Shown here one piece after another: positions 25,448 through 32,702 of a DNA stretch of 36,666 bases. Position 1 is the first letter of the stretch; each line of letters starts with the position of its first letter. The stretch is from JAJNPS01 sp031426185 (GTDB lineage Bacteria > Pseudomonadota > Alphaproteobacteria > Rhodobacterales > Rhodobacteraceae). A program made the translations under genes and the position numbers. The stretch lies in contig JANPKV010000299.1 of assembly GCA_031426185.1 (NCBI GenBank), positions 1-36,666 of the forward strand, written 5' to 3'. The notes under the pieces were generated by a model that was given only the letters and a program-made list of their open reading frames with translations, searched no databases and was not told the origin of the DNA.

Positions 25448-26347
25448 ATGCATTACGGATATATCGGCCTTGGCAACCTCGGGGCCGCCTGTGCGGGCTG
25501 CCTGGTGAAAGCGGGCTTTCAAGTCACGGTCTATGACCTGAACCCGGCACTTGCAGCGCCGCTGGTTGCAAGCGGGGCCACGCTGGCCAAAAGCGCCGAA
25601 GATGTCGCAGCCAAGGTCGATCACGTCATCACCTGCCTGCCGTCGCCTGCGGTATCGGAGCGCGTGCTGCGCAACATCCTGCCGCACATGAAGCCCGGTG
25701 CATCCTGGGTGGAGATGTCGACGCTTGGCCGCGACGAAGTGTTGCTGCTGGCCGGCGTTGCTGCGGAGGCAGGTGTGCGGATGATGGAGCTGCCCGTCAC
25801 GGGGGGCGTGCATCTGGCCTATCAAGGCAAGATCACGATGCTGGCGGGGGGCGACAAGGACCTGTTTGACCTTCACCACAAGGCGATGCAGGCGATGGGG
25901 GACCGGATCTTCCACATGGGTCCGCTCGGGTCGTCCTGCATCATCAAGGTCATCACCAACATGCTGGCCTTCATCCATCTCAAGGCCACTTCCGAAGCGC
26001 TGATGCTGGCCAAACGCGGCGGGCTTGACCTGGCCCAGGCCTGGCATGCTATCCAGGCGTCGTCGGGCAATTCCTTTGTGCACGAGACCGAAGGCGCGCT
26101 GATCCTGAACGGGTCTTACGACATCGCGTTCAACATCGATCTTGCCTTGAAGGACCTTGGCTTTGCACTGGGGTTCGGGCGCGAATTCGGGGTGCCGCTG
26201 GATCTCGCCTCGATGACGAACCAGACCTATGTCGCGGCCAAGGCGGCCTTTGGGGGCGAAGCGCAATCCCCGATGATCGCCAAACTGCTGGAAGATCTGC
26301 TCGGCACCGACCTGCGCGCCGAAGGATTTCCGGCACGCCTTGTCTAG
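25448..26347 (+). CDS. 3-hydroxyisobutyrate dehydrogenase-family oxidoreductase
   Basis: NAD(P)-dependent beta-hydroxyacid dehydrogenase, 299 residues. The Rossmann motif GYIGLGNLGAACAG starts at residue 4, ELPVTGGVHLAYQGKI near residue 117 corresponds to the substrate-binding PVSGG motif, and IIKVITNML near 165 carries the catalytic Lys. The ATG at 25448 has GGGGA about five bases before it; the longer frame reaching back over the aldehyde dehydrogenase is not used. It is last gene of the operon, 44 bases after the aldehyde dehydrogenase, with a GC hairpin in the gap. It likely interconverts a hydroxyacid and a semialdehyde that the aldehyde dehydrogenase then oxidises. The exact substrate is unknown; family members also act on tartronate semialdehyde and sulfolactaldehyde. 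Confidence 0.9.
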   Translation: MHYGYIGLGNLGAACAGCLVKAGFQVTVYDLNPALAAPLVASGATLAKSAEDVAAKVDHVITCLPSPAVSERVLRNILPHMKPGASWVEMSTLGRDEVLLLAGVAAEAGVRMMELPVTGGVHLAYQGKITMLAGGDKDLFDLHHKAMQAMGDRIFHMGPLGSSCIIKVITNMLAFIHLKATSEALMLAKRGGLDLAQAWHAIQASSGNSFVHETEGALILNGSYDIAFNIDLALKDLGFALGFGREFGVPLDLASMTNQTYVAAKAAFGGEAQSPMIAKLLEDLLGTDLRAEGFPARLV

Positions 26348-26412
26348 GCGCAACCACGCATGTCATCAGGTTAGCGCCAGTATCTTACTTAGCGCCACTC
26401 TCACGCGGTGGA

Positions 26413-26433
26413 CTGGAGGGCTGCACCCTCCAG
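26413..26433. terminator. Hairpin between convergent genes
   Basis: CTGGAGGG (26413-26420) and CCCTCCAG (26426-26433) form an 8-bp perfect hairpin with loop CTGCA, followed on the plus strand by CACCCGG. It lies in the 105-base gap between the hydroxyacid dehydrogenase and the helicase stops and resembles the stem of the repeat elements without the GATATTT tail. A bidirectional terminator is likely. The same gap has TTAGCGCCA twice, at 26371 and 26389. Confidence 0.55.
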
Positions 26434-26452
26434 CACCCGGCTGCGCCTTGGG

Positions 26453-28012
26453 TCAGCCTTCGGTACCCGTCGACTTTTCTTCAGGTTCGTCAGCAGTTTC
26501 CGTGGTGATCTGAAAGCTGCGAAGGATGAAATCCGGCACATGATCGCCCATGCCGACGACACCTGAATCGCGGCGGTCATCGCGACGGTCGCGGCGGTCA
26601 TCGGGGCGGCGCTCGCGCGGTTCACGCGGCTCAACCGGACGATCATTGCGCTCATAGCGGCGCGGCGGTTCCTGTTGCGGCGCGGGGGCTGCGACGGCCT
26701 CGGGCTCCGGTGCGACGGCGACCGGCACGTCAACCGGGGTTTGCGCGCGGGGGGCACGCGGCTCGCGGTTGCGCTCCGGCCCCTTGCGACCACGTTCCGG
26801 CCGGTCACCACGACCTGCGGCGGGACGCGGCGCACGATCCGACGGGCCATCCTCAAAATCGACGCCCTCCGGCAGCGCCATCGCGGGGATTTCCATCTTT
26901 ACGAGCGATTGGATCGCGGCCAGGTATTTGGCGTCATTGGGCACCGCGATGGTCATGGCCTTGCCGGTACGGCCGGCCCGACCGGTCCGGCCGATGCGGT
27001 GAATATAGTCCTCGGGATGGCTCGGCACGTCAAAGTTGAAGACATGGCTGACCGCCGGAATGTCCAGACCGCGCGCTGCCACATCCGAGGCGACCAGCAG
27101 ATGCAACGTCCCGTCACGAAAGGATTCCAGGGTGCGCGTGCGCTGGCTCTGGTCCAAATCGCCATGGATCGGGGCCGCGTTGAAGCCATGCGCCTTCAGG
27201 GACTTGGCCACCACATCCACATCCATCTTGCGGTTGCAAAAGATTATGGCATTGGTGCAGGCGTCGCCTTCGGCCTTGATCAGGGCGCGCAATACGGCGC
27301 GCTTGTCGGCAAAACTGCGATCCTTGCGGGCCGGGGTGAAGCTGACAAGCCCCTGGGCGATCGTAGTCGACGCAGTTGCCTGGCGTGCAACCTCGATCTT
27401 GACGGCGCTGGACAGGAACGTGTTGGTGATCCGCTCGATCTCCGGCGCCATGGTGGCGGAGTAAAAGAATGTCTGGCGCGTGAACGGGGTCAGCGCAAAG
27501 ATCCGCTCGATGTCGGGAATGAACCCCATGTCGAGCATCCGGTCAGCCTCGTCGACCACCATGATCTGCACGCCGTTCAGCAACAGCTTGCCGCGTTCGT
27601 GGTGATCCAGAAGCCGCCCCGGGGTGGCGATCAGCACGTCGACGCCGCGGTCGATCAGCTTGTCCTGTTCGCCAAAACTGACACCGCCGATCAGCAGCGC
27701 CTTGGTCAGCTTGGTATATTTCGCATAGGTGTCGAAGTTCTCCGCCACCTGGGCTGCAAGTTCCCGCGTCGGTGCCAGCACCAGCGACCGCGGCATGCGA
27801 GCCTTGGCACGGCCCTGGCCCAACAGCGTGATCATCGGCAGCACAAAGCTTGCCGTCTTACCGGTGCCCGTCTGGGCGATGCCCAGAACGTCGCGACCTT
27901 GCAAGGCATGCGGGATGGCCTGCTCTTGAATGGGGGTTGGGGTTGTGTAGCCGGCTTCCGCAACGGCCTTGAGCACGCGCGGGTCTAGCGCTAAGTCTTC
28001 GAATTTTGTCAT
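26453..28012 (-). CDS. RhlE-type DEAD-box RNA helicase
   Basis: ATP-dependent RNA helicase of 519 residues that unwinds short RNA duplexes, probably in ribosome assembly, RNA decay or cold adaptation. The Q motif TPTPIQEQ starts at residue 24, Walker A AQTGTGKT at 46-53, PTRELA at 81, TPGR at 130, DEAD at 154-157, SAT at 185-187 and HRIGRTGRAG in the second RecA domain. Beyond about residue 390 the protein becomes a low-complexity tail rich in Arg, Asp, Pro and Glu (RRPDDRRDRRDDRRD), typical of RNA-binding extensions. ATG 28012 has AGGA about six bases upstream; earlier in-frame starts at 28036 and 28129 are less likely. Unrelated to the catabolic genes; housekeeping. Confidence 0.93.
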   Translation of the reverse strand: MTKFEDLALDPRVLKAVAEAGYTTPTPIQEQAIPHALQGRDVLGIAQTGTGKTASFVLPMITLLGQGRAKARMPRSLVLAPTRELAAQVAENFDTYAKYTKLTKALLIGGVSFGEQDKLIDRGVDVLIATPGRLLDHHERGKLLLNGVQIMVVDEADRMLDMGFIPDIERIFALTPFTRQTFFYSATMAPEIERITNTFLSSAVKIEVARQATASTTIAQGLVSFTPARKDRSFADKRAVLRALIKAEGDACTNAIIFCNRKMDVDVVAKSLKAHGFNAAPIHGDLDQSQRTRTLESFRDGTLHLLVASDVAARGLDIPAVSHVFNFDVPSHPEDYIHRIGRTGRAGRTGKAMTIAVPNDAKYLAAIQSLVKMEIPAMALPEGVDFEDGPSDRAPRPAAGRGDRPERGRKGPERNREPRAPRAQTPVDVPVAVAPEPEAVAAPAPQQEPPRRYERNDRPVEPREPRERRPDDRRDRRDDRRDSGVVGMGDHVPDFILRSFQITTETADEPEEKSTGTEG

Positions 28013-28110
28013 AAGCGTCCTATCAGGATGCGGCATCGGGCCGCAAAGTGGGACGCAATTTCCGGGCGCCCCGGCATCGTGACCGGAATGGTCATGGCGC
28101 GAGGTAAAGC

Positions 28111-28138
28111 AAAAAGCCCGTGGGGTCAAGGGAACGGG
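28111..28138 (-). terminator. Terminator-like hairpin in the helicase leader
   Basis: On the minus strand CCCGT, 12 bases, ACGGG are followed by CTTTTTG, about 100 bases before the helicase ATG. The stem is short (5 bp). It could be an attenuator in a long helicase leader or the end of an upstream minus-strand transcript. Confidence 0.3.
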
Positions 28139-28246
28139 TCCATTGCGTCGACAAGGCCTCGTGGCGACTGGATTTTAGGGCCGATCCGTGCCATGCTGGA
28201 CGGATTGCACGATCCTTTTATTCGATGTCTTGTTTCAGAGGTTATC

Positions 28247-28678
28247 ATGTTCCGTTTCCTGTCTGGGGCGGGCCTGGGCGCGTTGGCGTCTCTGGCTCCC
28301 GCCGTTGCCGACCCGTCCAAGGCGATTTCCCATCCATATGTTCTCGTCGCGACTGCCGAGGCCCACAGCTACGGCCTGTGGATTGCCGCGCCGGCGGCTG
28401 GCTGCCGTTCGGTGCGCTACGTCGTGACGTCATTGGGTGCCAGGTTGGGCTTTACCGGCCCGCTTGGCCCCGGTGACGGCGCCGTCGTACGGATCGGACG
28501 GGGCTTTGCCCAGGGTGACCACCGCCTTGTCATCACAGCTATCGGTTGCAACCATCCCCCCGCCGAGGCCCGCCGCGTGCTTTTGGAAAAGCCATCGCCG
28601 GATCATGCCTGGCGTGCGCAGGCCAACGCGGGCCACCGGCGTCAATTCGCCGCGCCCAGTATCGCGCCCAGTATGTAG
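28247..28678 (+). CDS. Small exported protein of unknown function
   Basis: A 143-residue protein not recognised as any family. The first 22 residues (MFRFLSGAGLGALASLAPAVA) look like a Sec signal peptide with cleavage after AVA, giving a mature protein starting DPSKA. The ATG has AGAGG six bases upstream. The mature part has two cysteines, C in AGCRSVRY and C in IGCNHPP, which could form a periplasmic disulfide, and a beta-strand-rich pattern. The C-terminus is basic and probably flexible. An open frame continues upstream to 28028, but the signal peptide and ribosome site decide for 28247. It precedes the exported DUF1800/DUF1501 pair by 64 bases, so a shared envelope role is possible. Confidence 0.65.
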   Translation: MFRFLSGAGLGALASLAPAVADPSKAISHPYVLVATAEAHSYGLWIAAPAAGCRSVRYVVTSLGARLGFTGPLGPGDGAVVRIGRGFAQGDHRLVITAIGCNHPPAEARRVLLEKPSPDHAWRAQANAGHRRQFAAPSIAPSM

Positions 28679-28742
28679 AAAGACACCAACCGCGAAATGC
28701 GGCTATCGTCAGCCGGCGACGAATGCGATGACGAGGGTATGC

Positions 28743-30407
28743 ATGCTGACGCGGCGCGATTTTCATACCCGGATGCTGGCAAGCCTCGGGGCGCTGGTCA
28801 TGCCGCAAGCGGCCTTTGCGACGGAAATGTCCGAGGCAGCTACGGATGAGATCTGGCTGAACCGGCTGACCTACGGCGCGACGCCCGCACTGCGCGCCGA
28901 GATTGGCGCCGCAGGTCGTTTAACCTGGTTCGAGACGCAATTGGCAATGCCCCGCGACCAGCCCGACATCAGCGAACGCCTGTCCGCTGCACGCCTTCAG
29001 ATCAGCTACGCGGCCGAAAGCGACCAGGAAGGGCACAGCTGGCCCGCGCTCGACGAGCTGCGCGGCCTGACATCTTTGACGGCCAACCCCGTTGATCTGG
29101 TCCGCCTGGTTGATTGGTCGGTCGGCATGCCCTACGCCGAACGCGTCCGTCCGGCAGACGAGGTTATGGCGGCCACTCTGATCCGTGCGGTCCATGCGCC
29201 CCAACAGGTGCGTGAAATGATGGTCGGGTTCTGGCATGAACATTTCAGCGTGAACGCCCATATAAACGAATTCGCAGCCGCGTTCTTTCCCTTTCACGAT
29301 CAGGCAGTGCGAAGCCATGCCTTGGGAAATTTCCGTGCCATGCTGGGTGCGGTCGCGCGCAGCCCGTCGATGCTTTACTACCTCAATAACGACCAAAGCC
29401 AGGCAAGCCCCGCGAATGAGAACTACGCGCGCGAACTTTTGGAACTGCATACCCTTGGGGCGGCGACCTATCTGAACGACCTTTATGCCAATTGGCGCGA
29501 GGTGCCGGGGGCCGAAGCAGGCGCCGGCGAAGGTTACATCGATCAGGACGTCTACGAGGTGGCGCGCGCCTTTACCGGCTGGTCGGTCGGTGATGGTCGA
29601 TACCTTGCCGAAGGCGTCGAAGCCCCCCGGAGCGGTACATTCAATTATGTCGAGGCCTGGCACGATCCTTACCAGAAACGCATCCTCGGGCGGGAGTTTC
29701 AGCCGCATCGCGGCCCGATGGAAGACGGTGACGAGGTCCTGGACATCCTGTCGCGCCACCCCGCCACAGCGCGTTTCATCAGCGAAAAACTGGCCCGGAG
29801 GTTCCTCGCGGATGCACCGCCAAAAGAGCTGGTGGCAGAACTCGCCGAGGTGTTCCTGACCCATGCCGATGCGCCGGACCAGATCGCGCATGTGCTGCGC
29901 AGGCTTGTTCAGTCAAAGACGTTCTCTGCCACGCCGCCCGAAAAGGTGCGCCGCCCGTTTGAATTTCTGACAGCCCTTTTCCGCGCCACGGGGGCCGAGA
30001 TCACCGGCACGTCGAACGCCTTTGTCTGGCACTTGGCGCGGGCGGGTTGGCAGGTGCACACCTATGGCCCGCCAACCGGTCACCCCGATACGGCGGGGGC
30101 CTGGACCGGTGCCAGCACCCTGAACCGGCTGGTCGATTATGCGATCGAAGCGCATGAGGACTGGTTTGAGGTTGCCACGACGGACTTTTCGTCGCTTGGC
30201 CCAGGCGAAAGCTATCGTGATTTCGTCGCACGGTTTGCCGGGGCACTGGCGCCGGGCCGCGTGGACGAGGTCGTCGCGGCCTTGCAGGACGTTTATGGCA
30301 ATGATCCTGCGGCACTGGTCGCCGAGATGCCCGACGACGACCGCAAGGGTATGGCCCGTATGGCCGTGGCCTTTGCGGCGCTGACGCCAGATTTCTTGTT
30401 GCGATAG
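28743..30407 (+). CDS. DUF1800 protein with Tat-like signal
   Basis: A 554-residue DUF1800-family protein. The N-terminus MLTRRDFHTRMLASLGALVM has a twin-arginine motif (TRRDF) and hydrophobic segment, with likely cleavage after AFA, so Tat export to the periplasm is predicted. Family stretches include LNRLTYGATPALRAEI near residue 40, MVGFWHEHFSVN near 160, and ENYARELLELHTLG near 223, followed by VARAFTGWSV. The start at 28743 is set by GAGGG five bases upstream; open frame upstream is not used. DUF1800 and DUF1501 genes are nearly always adjacent. Their molecular role is not established, though proteins of this pair are exported and sometimes linked to cell-surface or polysaccharide functions. 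Confidence 0.88.
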   Translation: MLTRRDFHTRMLASLGALVMPQAAFATEMSEAATDEIWLNRLTYGATPALRAEIGAAGRLTWFETQLAMPRDQPDISERLSAARLQISYAAESDQEGHSWPALDELRGLTSLTANPVDLVRLVDWSVGMPYAERVRPADEVMAATLIRAVHAPQQVREMMVGFWHEHFSVNAHINEFAAAFFPFHDQAVRSHALGNFRAMLGAVARSPSMLYYLNNDQSQASPANENYARELLELHTLGAATYLNDLYANWREVPGAEAGAGEGYIDQDVYEVARAFTGWSVGDGRYLAEGVEAPRSGTFNYVEAWHDPYQKRILGREFQPHRGPMEDGDEVLDILSRHPATARFISEKLARRFLADAPPKELVAELAEVFLTHADAPDQIAHVLRRLVQSKTFSATPPEKVRRPFEFLTALFRATGAEITGTSNAFVWHLARAGWQVHTYGPPTGHPDTAGAWTGASTLNRLVDYAIEAHEDWFEVATTDFSSLGPGESYRDFVARFAGALAPGRVDEVVAALQDVYGNDPAALVAEMPDDDRKGMARMAVAFAALTPDFLLR

Positions 30408-30414
30408 GTGAGGC

Positions 30415-31569
30415 ATGGCACGTGATCCGATCCTTGTCGTGGTGTTCCTGCGTGGCGGTGCCGACGGGCTGTCGCTGGTCAGTCCGGTCAGTGACGACAA
30501 CTACATCGCGGCCCGTCCCCAGATGTTGCGGGTCTTGCGCAACGGTGATGCGCCGGGGCGGCTGATCCGGCAGGACAACGCGGAGGTCGAGTTCCGCTTT
30601 CATCCCGGCCTCGGCGCATTCGCCGATCTTTACGACGCGGGCGACATGAGCCTGATCCATGCCTCGGGCCTGACCGATGCCACGCGCAGTCATTTCGATG
30701 CCGAAGCGCGCATCGAGGCGGGGCTTTTGGGTGCGTCCCTGCCGCCCGGCGATCCCGGCGGTTGGATCGGGCGCTGGCTTGCGGCGGCGTCGCCGCGCGG
30801 TCCGATGCCCGCACTTGCGGTGGGCGCGATGCGTCCGGCAAGCCTCATCGGGGCAAAGGCGGCAGTGGCAGAACGGCTGGAGGATTTGCTGATCGGCGCC
30901 GGTCACTGGCTTGCCCCTCAGATGCGCGCACGGTTGCACTCGGGGTTCGGTGATCATGGCCCGCTTATGGCGCCGATGTCCGAGCTGGTGGGCCTGAGTG
31001 ACGCCTTGAACGCGCTGATCTGGAACGAGGCGGAAGCCGTCGTGAAGGATTATGTCCCCGATCAGCCCTATCCCGAAGGCAACGGCCTGAGCGCACCTTT
31101 GATGACCGTAGCCCAGGCGATCAAGTCGGGGATGGGCCTGCGGGTCGCAACGGTCGATGTGCCGGGCTGGGACACGCATGTGAACCAGGCCAATCAGTTC
31201 GACAACCTGACACGCGGGCTGTCCGAGGCAGTGATGGCGTTCTGGCGCGACCTCGGATCGGCGCAGCAGGACGTTTCAGTCGTGGTGATGAGCGAATTCG
31301 GGCGGCGATTGCGGTCGAACACGGCCGGGGGCACCGATCACGGGCGCGGCAATGTGATGATGGTCCTGGGCCCGCAGGCCCGTGGCGGACGCATGGTGGG
31401 CAGGTGGCCCGGCCTGACCAATGACGTGCTGGAGGAAGGTGCCGATCTTGCCGTCGTCACCGATTACAGGGCCGTCCTGTCGCAGTTGCTGACCGGGCAT
31501 CTGGGACTGGCTGATCCCGGCCTTGTGTTCCCCGGCTTTGCTGGCTCGCCCATCGGGCTGTGGTTGTGA
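30415..31569 (+). CDS. DUF1501 protein lacking its own signal peptide
   Basis: A 384-residue protein of the DUF1501 family, distantly related to the alkaline-phosphatase/sulfatase superfamily. Signatures are FLRGGADGLSLV at residue 11, DATRSHFDAEARIEAG near 83, VPGWDTHVNQ near 247, SEFGRRLRSN near 292 and TDHGRGN near 306, the last containing likely metal ligands. Most relatives carry a Tat leader, but here the domain starts at once, and an in-frame TGA at 30409-30411 rules out an upstream extension. It follows DUF1800 by seven bases. It may be exported as a complex with the Tat-targeted DUF1800 protein, or act in the cytoplasm. Its stop directly abuts the stop of the convergent DeoR gene. 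Confidence 0.88.
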   Translation: MARDPILVVVFLRGGADGLSLVSPVSDDNYIAARPQMLRVLRNGDAPGRLIRQDNAEVEFRFHPGLGAFADLYDAGDMSLIHASGLTDATRSHFDAEARIEAGLLGASLPPGDPGGWIGRWLAAASPRGPMPALAVGAMRPASLIGAKAAVAERLEDLLIGAGHWLAPQMRARLHSGFGDHGPLMAPMSELVGLSDALNALIWNEAEAVVKDYVPDQPYPEGNGLSAPLMTVAQAIKSGMGLRVATVDVPGWDTHVNQANQFDNLTRGLSEAVMAFWRDLGSAQQDVSVVVMSEFGRRLRSNTAGGTDHGRGNVMMVLGPQARGGRMVGRWPGLTNDVLEEGADLAVVTDYRAVLSQLLTGHLGLADPGLVFPGFAGSPIGLWL

Positions 31570-32328
31570 TCAAGCCAGAATGACTTCGACCCCGTGGCCC
31601 GCCAGAAATGCCGCAATGTCCGGGGCAGGGGCCGCATCCGTCACCAGCCGTTTGAACCGGTCGGCCGGGGCGATGCAGATCGGCGCGGTGGTCAGGAACT
31701 TCGTCGCGTCCGCCACCACGATGGCTTCTTCGGCCGCGTCGATGATGGCGCGGCTGAATTCCGTTTCGCGCAGATCGTGCAGCAAGAATCCGGATCGCGC
31801 ATCGACCGCTCCGACCGAAAGGATGGCATGCTGGACGCGAAACTGGCGGACAAAAGCCAGCGCTTCGGCCCCGAAGGCACCGCCGTCATGGGCCCGCAAT
31901 TCCCCGCCCGCCATGTAGACGCGGCTGCCATTGATGCCCGTCAGGGCCTGGGCCACCGACAACGAGTTTGTCACCACCAGCAATTCGCGCCGTGCCCGCA
32001 AGGCCTGCGCCACATAGGCCGTGGTGGTCCCAACGTCGAGAAACAGCGACGAGCCATCCGGGATCAACGTCGCCGTGCGGTTGGCGATGGCGCGCTTGGC
32101 CCCCGGGTTCCGCGCATAACGCAGCGCAAAACCCGGCTCCGACGCCCAGTCGCGCACTTGAATTCCGCCATGTACGCGGGTGACTGCGCCCTGCGCCTCC
32201 AACCGGACCGCAGCGCGGCGAATCGTCTCGTCCGTCACCCTCAGGGCGGCAGCCAGGTCAAGGATTCGGGCCGATCCTGCCTTGGTCAAATAGGCGAGAA
32301 TCGTCTGGTCATGGGTGCGAGCGGGCAT
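31570..32328 (-). CDS. DeoR-family sugar/metabolite-sensing repressor
   Basis: A 252-residue DeoR/GlpR-type repressor. The N-terminal winged helix (ARILDLAAALRVTDETIRR near residue 18) is followed by VTRVHGGIQ and a DeoR sensor domain with the phosphosugar-pocket signatures LFLDVGTTTAYVA near residue 93, VVTNSLSVA near 118 and DLRETEFSR near 189. The ATG at 32328 gives the usual family length but has no visible ribosome site; the in-frame GTG at 32416-32418 would put the start within an operator half-site. Four TGTGGA half-sites upstream suggest autoregulation. The target may be the kinase/dehydrogenase pair to the right or an unlinked sugar operon. Not tied by sequence to amine catabolism. 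Confidence 0.87.
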   Translation of the reverse strand: MPARTHDQTILAYLTKAGSARILDLAAALRVTDETIRRAAVRLEAQGAVTRVHGGIQVRDWASEPGFALRYARNPGAKRAIANRTATLIPDGSSLFLDVGTTTAYVAQALRARRELLVVTNSLSVAQALTGINGSRVYMAGGELRAHDGGAFGAEALAFVRQFRVQHAILSVGAVDARSGFLLHDLRETEFSRAIIDAAEEAIVVADATKFLTTAPICIAPADRFKRLVTDAAPAPDIAAFLAGHGVEVILA

Positions 32329-32421
32329 TTGTGGACCGTTGTGTGGATTCCTGAGGGAATTGACCGAAGTTAATCGGGAATTTCCACAATGATGACCTAT
32401 TATGCGGTGTAAATCCACAAA
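32328..32421. promoter_or_regulatory. Cluster of four TGTGGA half-sites upstream of the DeoR gene
   Basis: TGTGGA occurs at 32330-32335 and 32342-32347 on the plus strand and as TCCACA at 32383-32388 and 32414-32419. The outer pair extends to TTTGTGGA and TCCACAAA, a perfect inverted match. Clustered operator half-sites for the DeoR repressor are likely. Confidence 0.5.
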
Positions 32422-32511
32422 TCCTTTGACGGTTAAATTTCTCTAACGCAGCATCGTCTTGTCGGTTCCGTCAATTTGGGCTGGACCGGGCCTTGAGACT
32501 GGGAAAGGGTT

Positions 32512-32622
32512 TCATCTGTCGCGTATTTCAGGACAGATGATGAGCTTCGGGCGGATCTGACCCCTTGGGTTCGCCCGATTTTCTGCAATCCGGACGATAG
32601 TATTCAAAGGCAGCGCATGCAT
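32512..32622 (-). CDS. Possible 36-residue small protein
   Basis: Frame beginning MHALPLNTIVRIAENRA and ending at a TGA inside the GACAGATG arm. Its only support is a strong ribosome site, AAAGGAG, about eight bases before the ATG at 32622. The peptide is basic, has no membrane segment and is not recognised. It could equally be a degraded gene end or chance; the plus-strand hairpins overlap it. Confidence 0.25.
   Translation of the reverse strand: MHALPLNTIVRIAENRANPRGQIRPKLIICPEIRDR
32547..32583 (+). terminator. Terminator-like hairpin 1 in the gap before the kinase
   Basis: TCGGGCG (32547-32553) pairs with CGCCCGA (32572-32578), with an inner ACCC/GGGT stem, followed by TTTTC. It fits a modest plus-strand intrinsic terminator or part of a structured RNA. 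Confidence 0.4.
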
Positions 32623-32645
32623 CGAACTGCTCCTTTCCATGACTT

Positions 32646-32674
32646 GCAAAACGGCCCTAGCGGGCTGTTTTTTT
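32646..32674 (+). terminator. Intrinsic terminator upstream of the kinase gene
   Basis: ACGGCCC (32651-32657), loop TAGC, GGGCTGT (32662-32668), then a run of seven T. Flanking AAAA extends the stem against the T-run. This is the clearest rho-independent terminator in the window. It ends 28 bases before the kinase start, so it either terminates a small plus-strand RNA or attenuates the kinase-dehydrogenase operon. Confidence 0.75.
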
Positions 32675-32702
32675 GCATCGGAGTTGATCCGATCGGTGCC
32701 GC

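Larger units (their letters stand above)
32422..32702. other. Non-coding stretch with hairpins before the kinase gene
   Basis: The gap from the DeoR start (32328) to the kinase (32703) is about 375 bases. Beyond the operators it holds a possible plus-strand -35 TTGACG at 32426, a perfect inverted repeat CATCTGTC (32513-32520)/GACAGATG (32532-32539), and two terminator-like structures at 32547 and 32651. A 36-codon frame on the minus strand (32622 to 32512) is also present. No convincing family match is seen. Confidence 0.4.

Noticed and set aside
26371..26397. Two copies of TTAGCGCCA as a possible CRISPR or integration site
   Set aside because: Only two 9-base copies 18 bases apart, with no further units, no integrase and no tRNA.
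28028..28246. Longer start for the small exported protein
   Set aside because: It would bury the signal peptide in the interior and ignores the AGAGG ribosome site before 28247.
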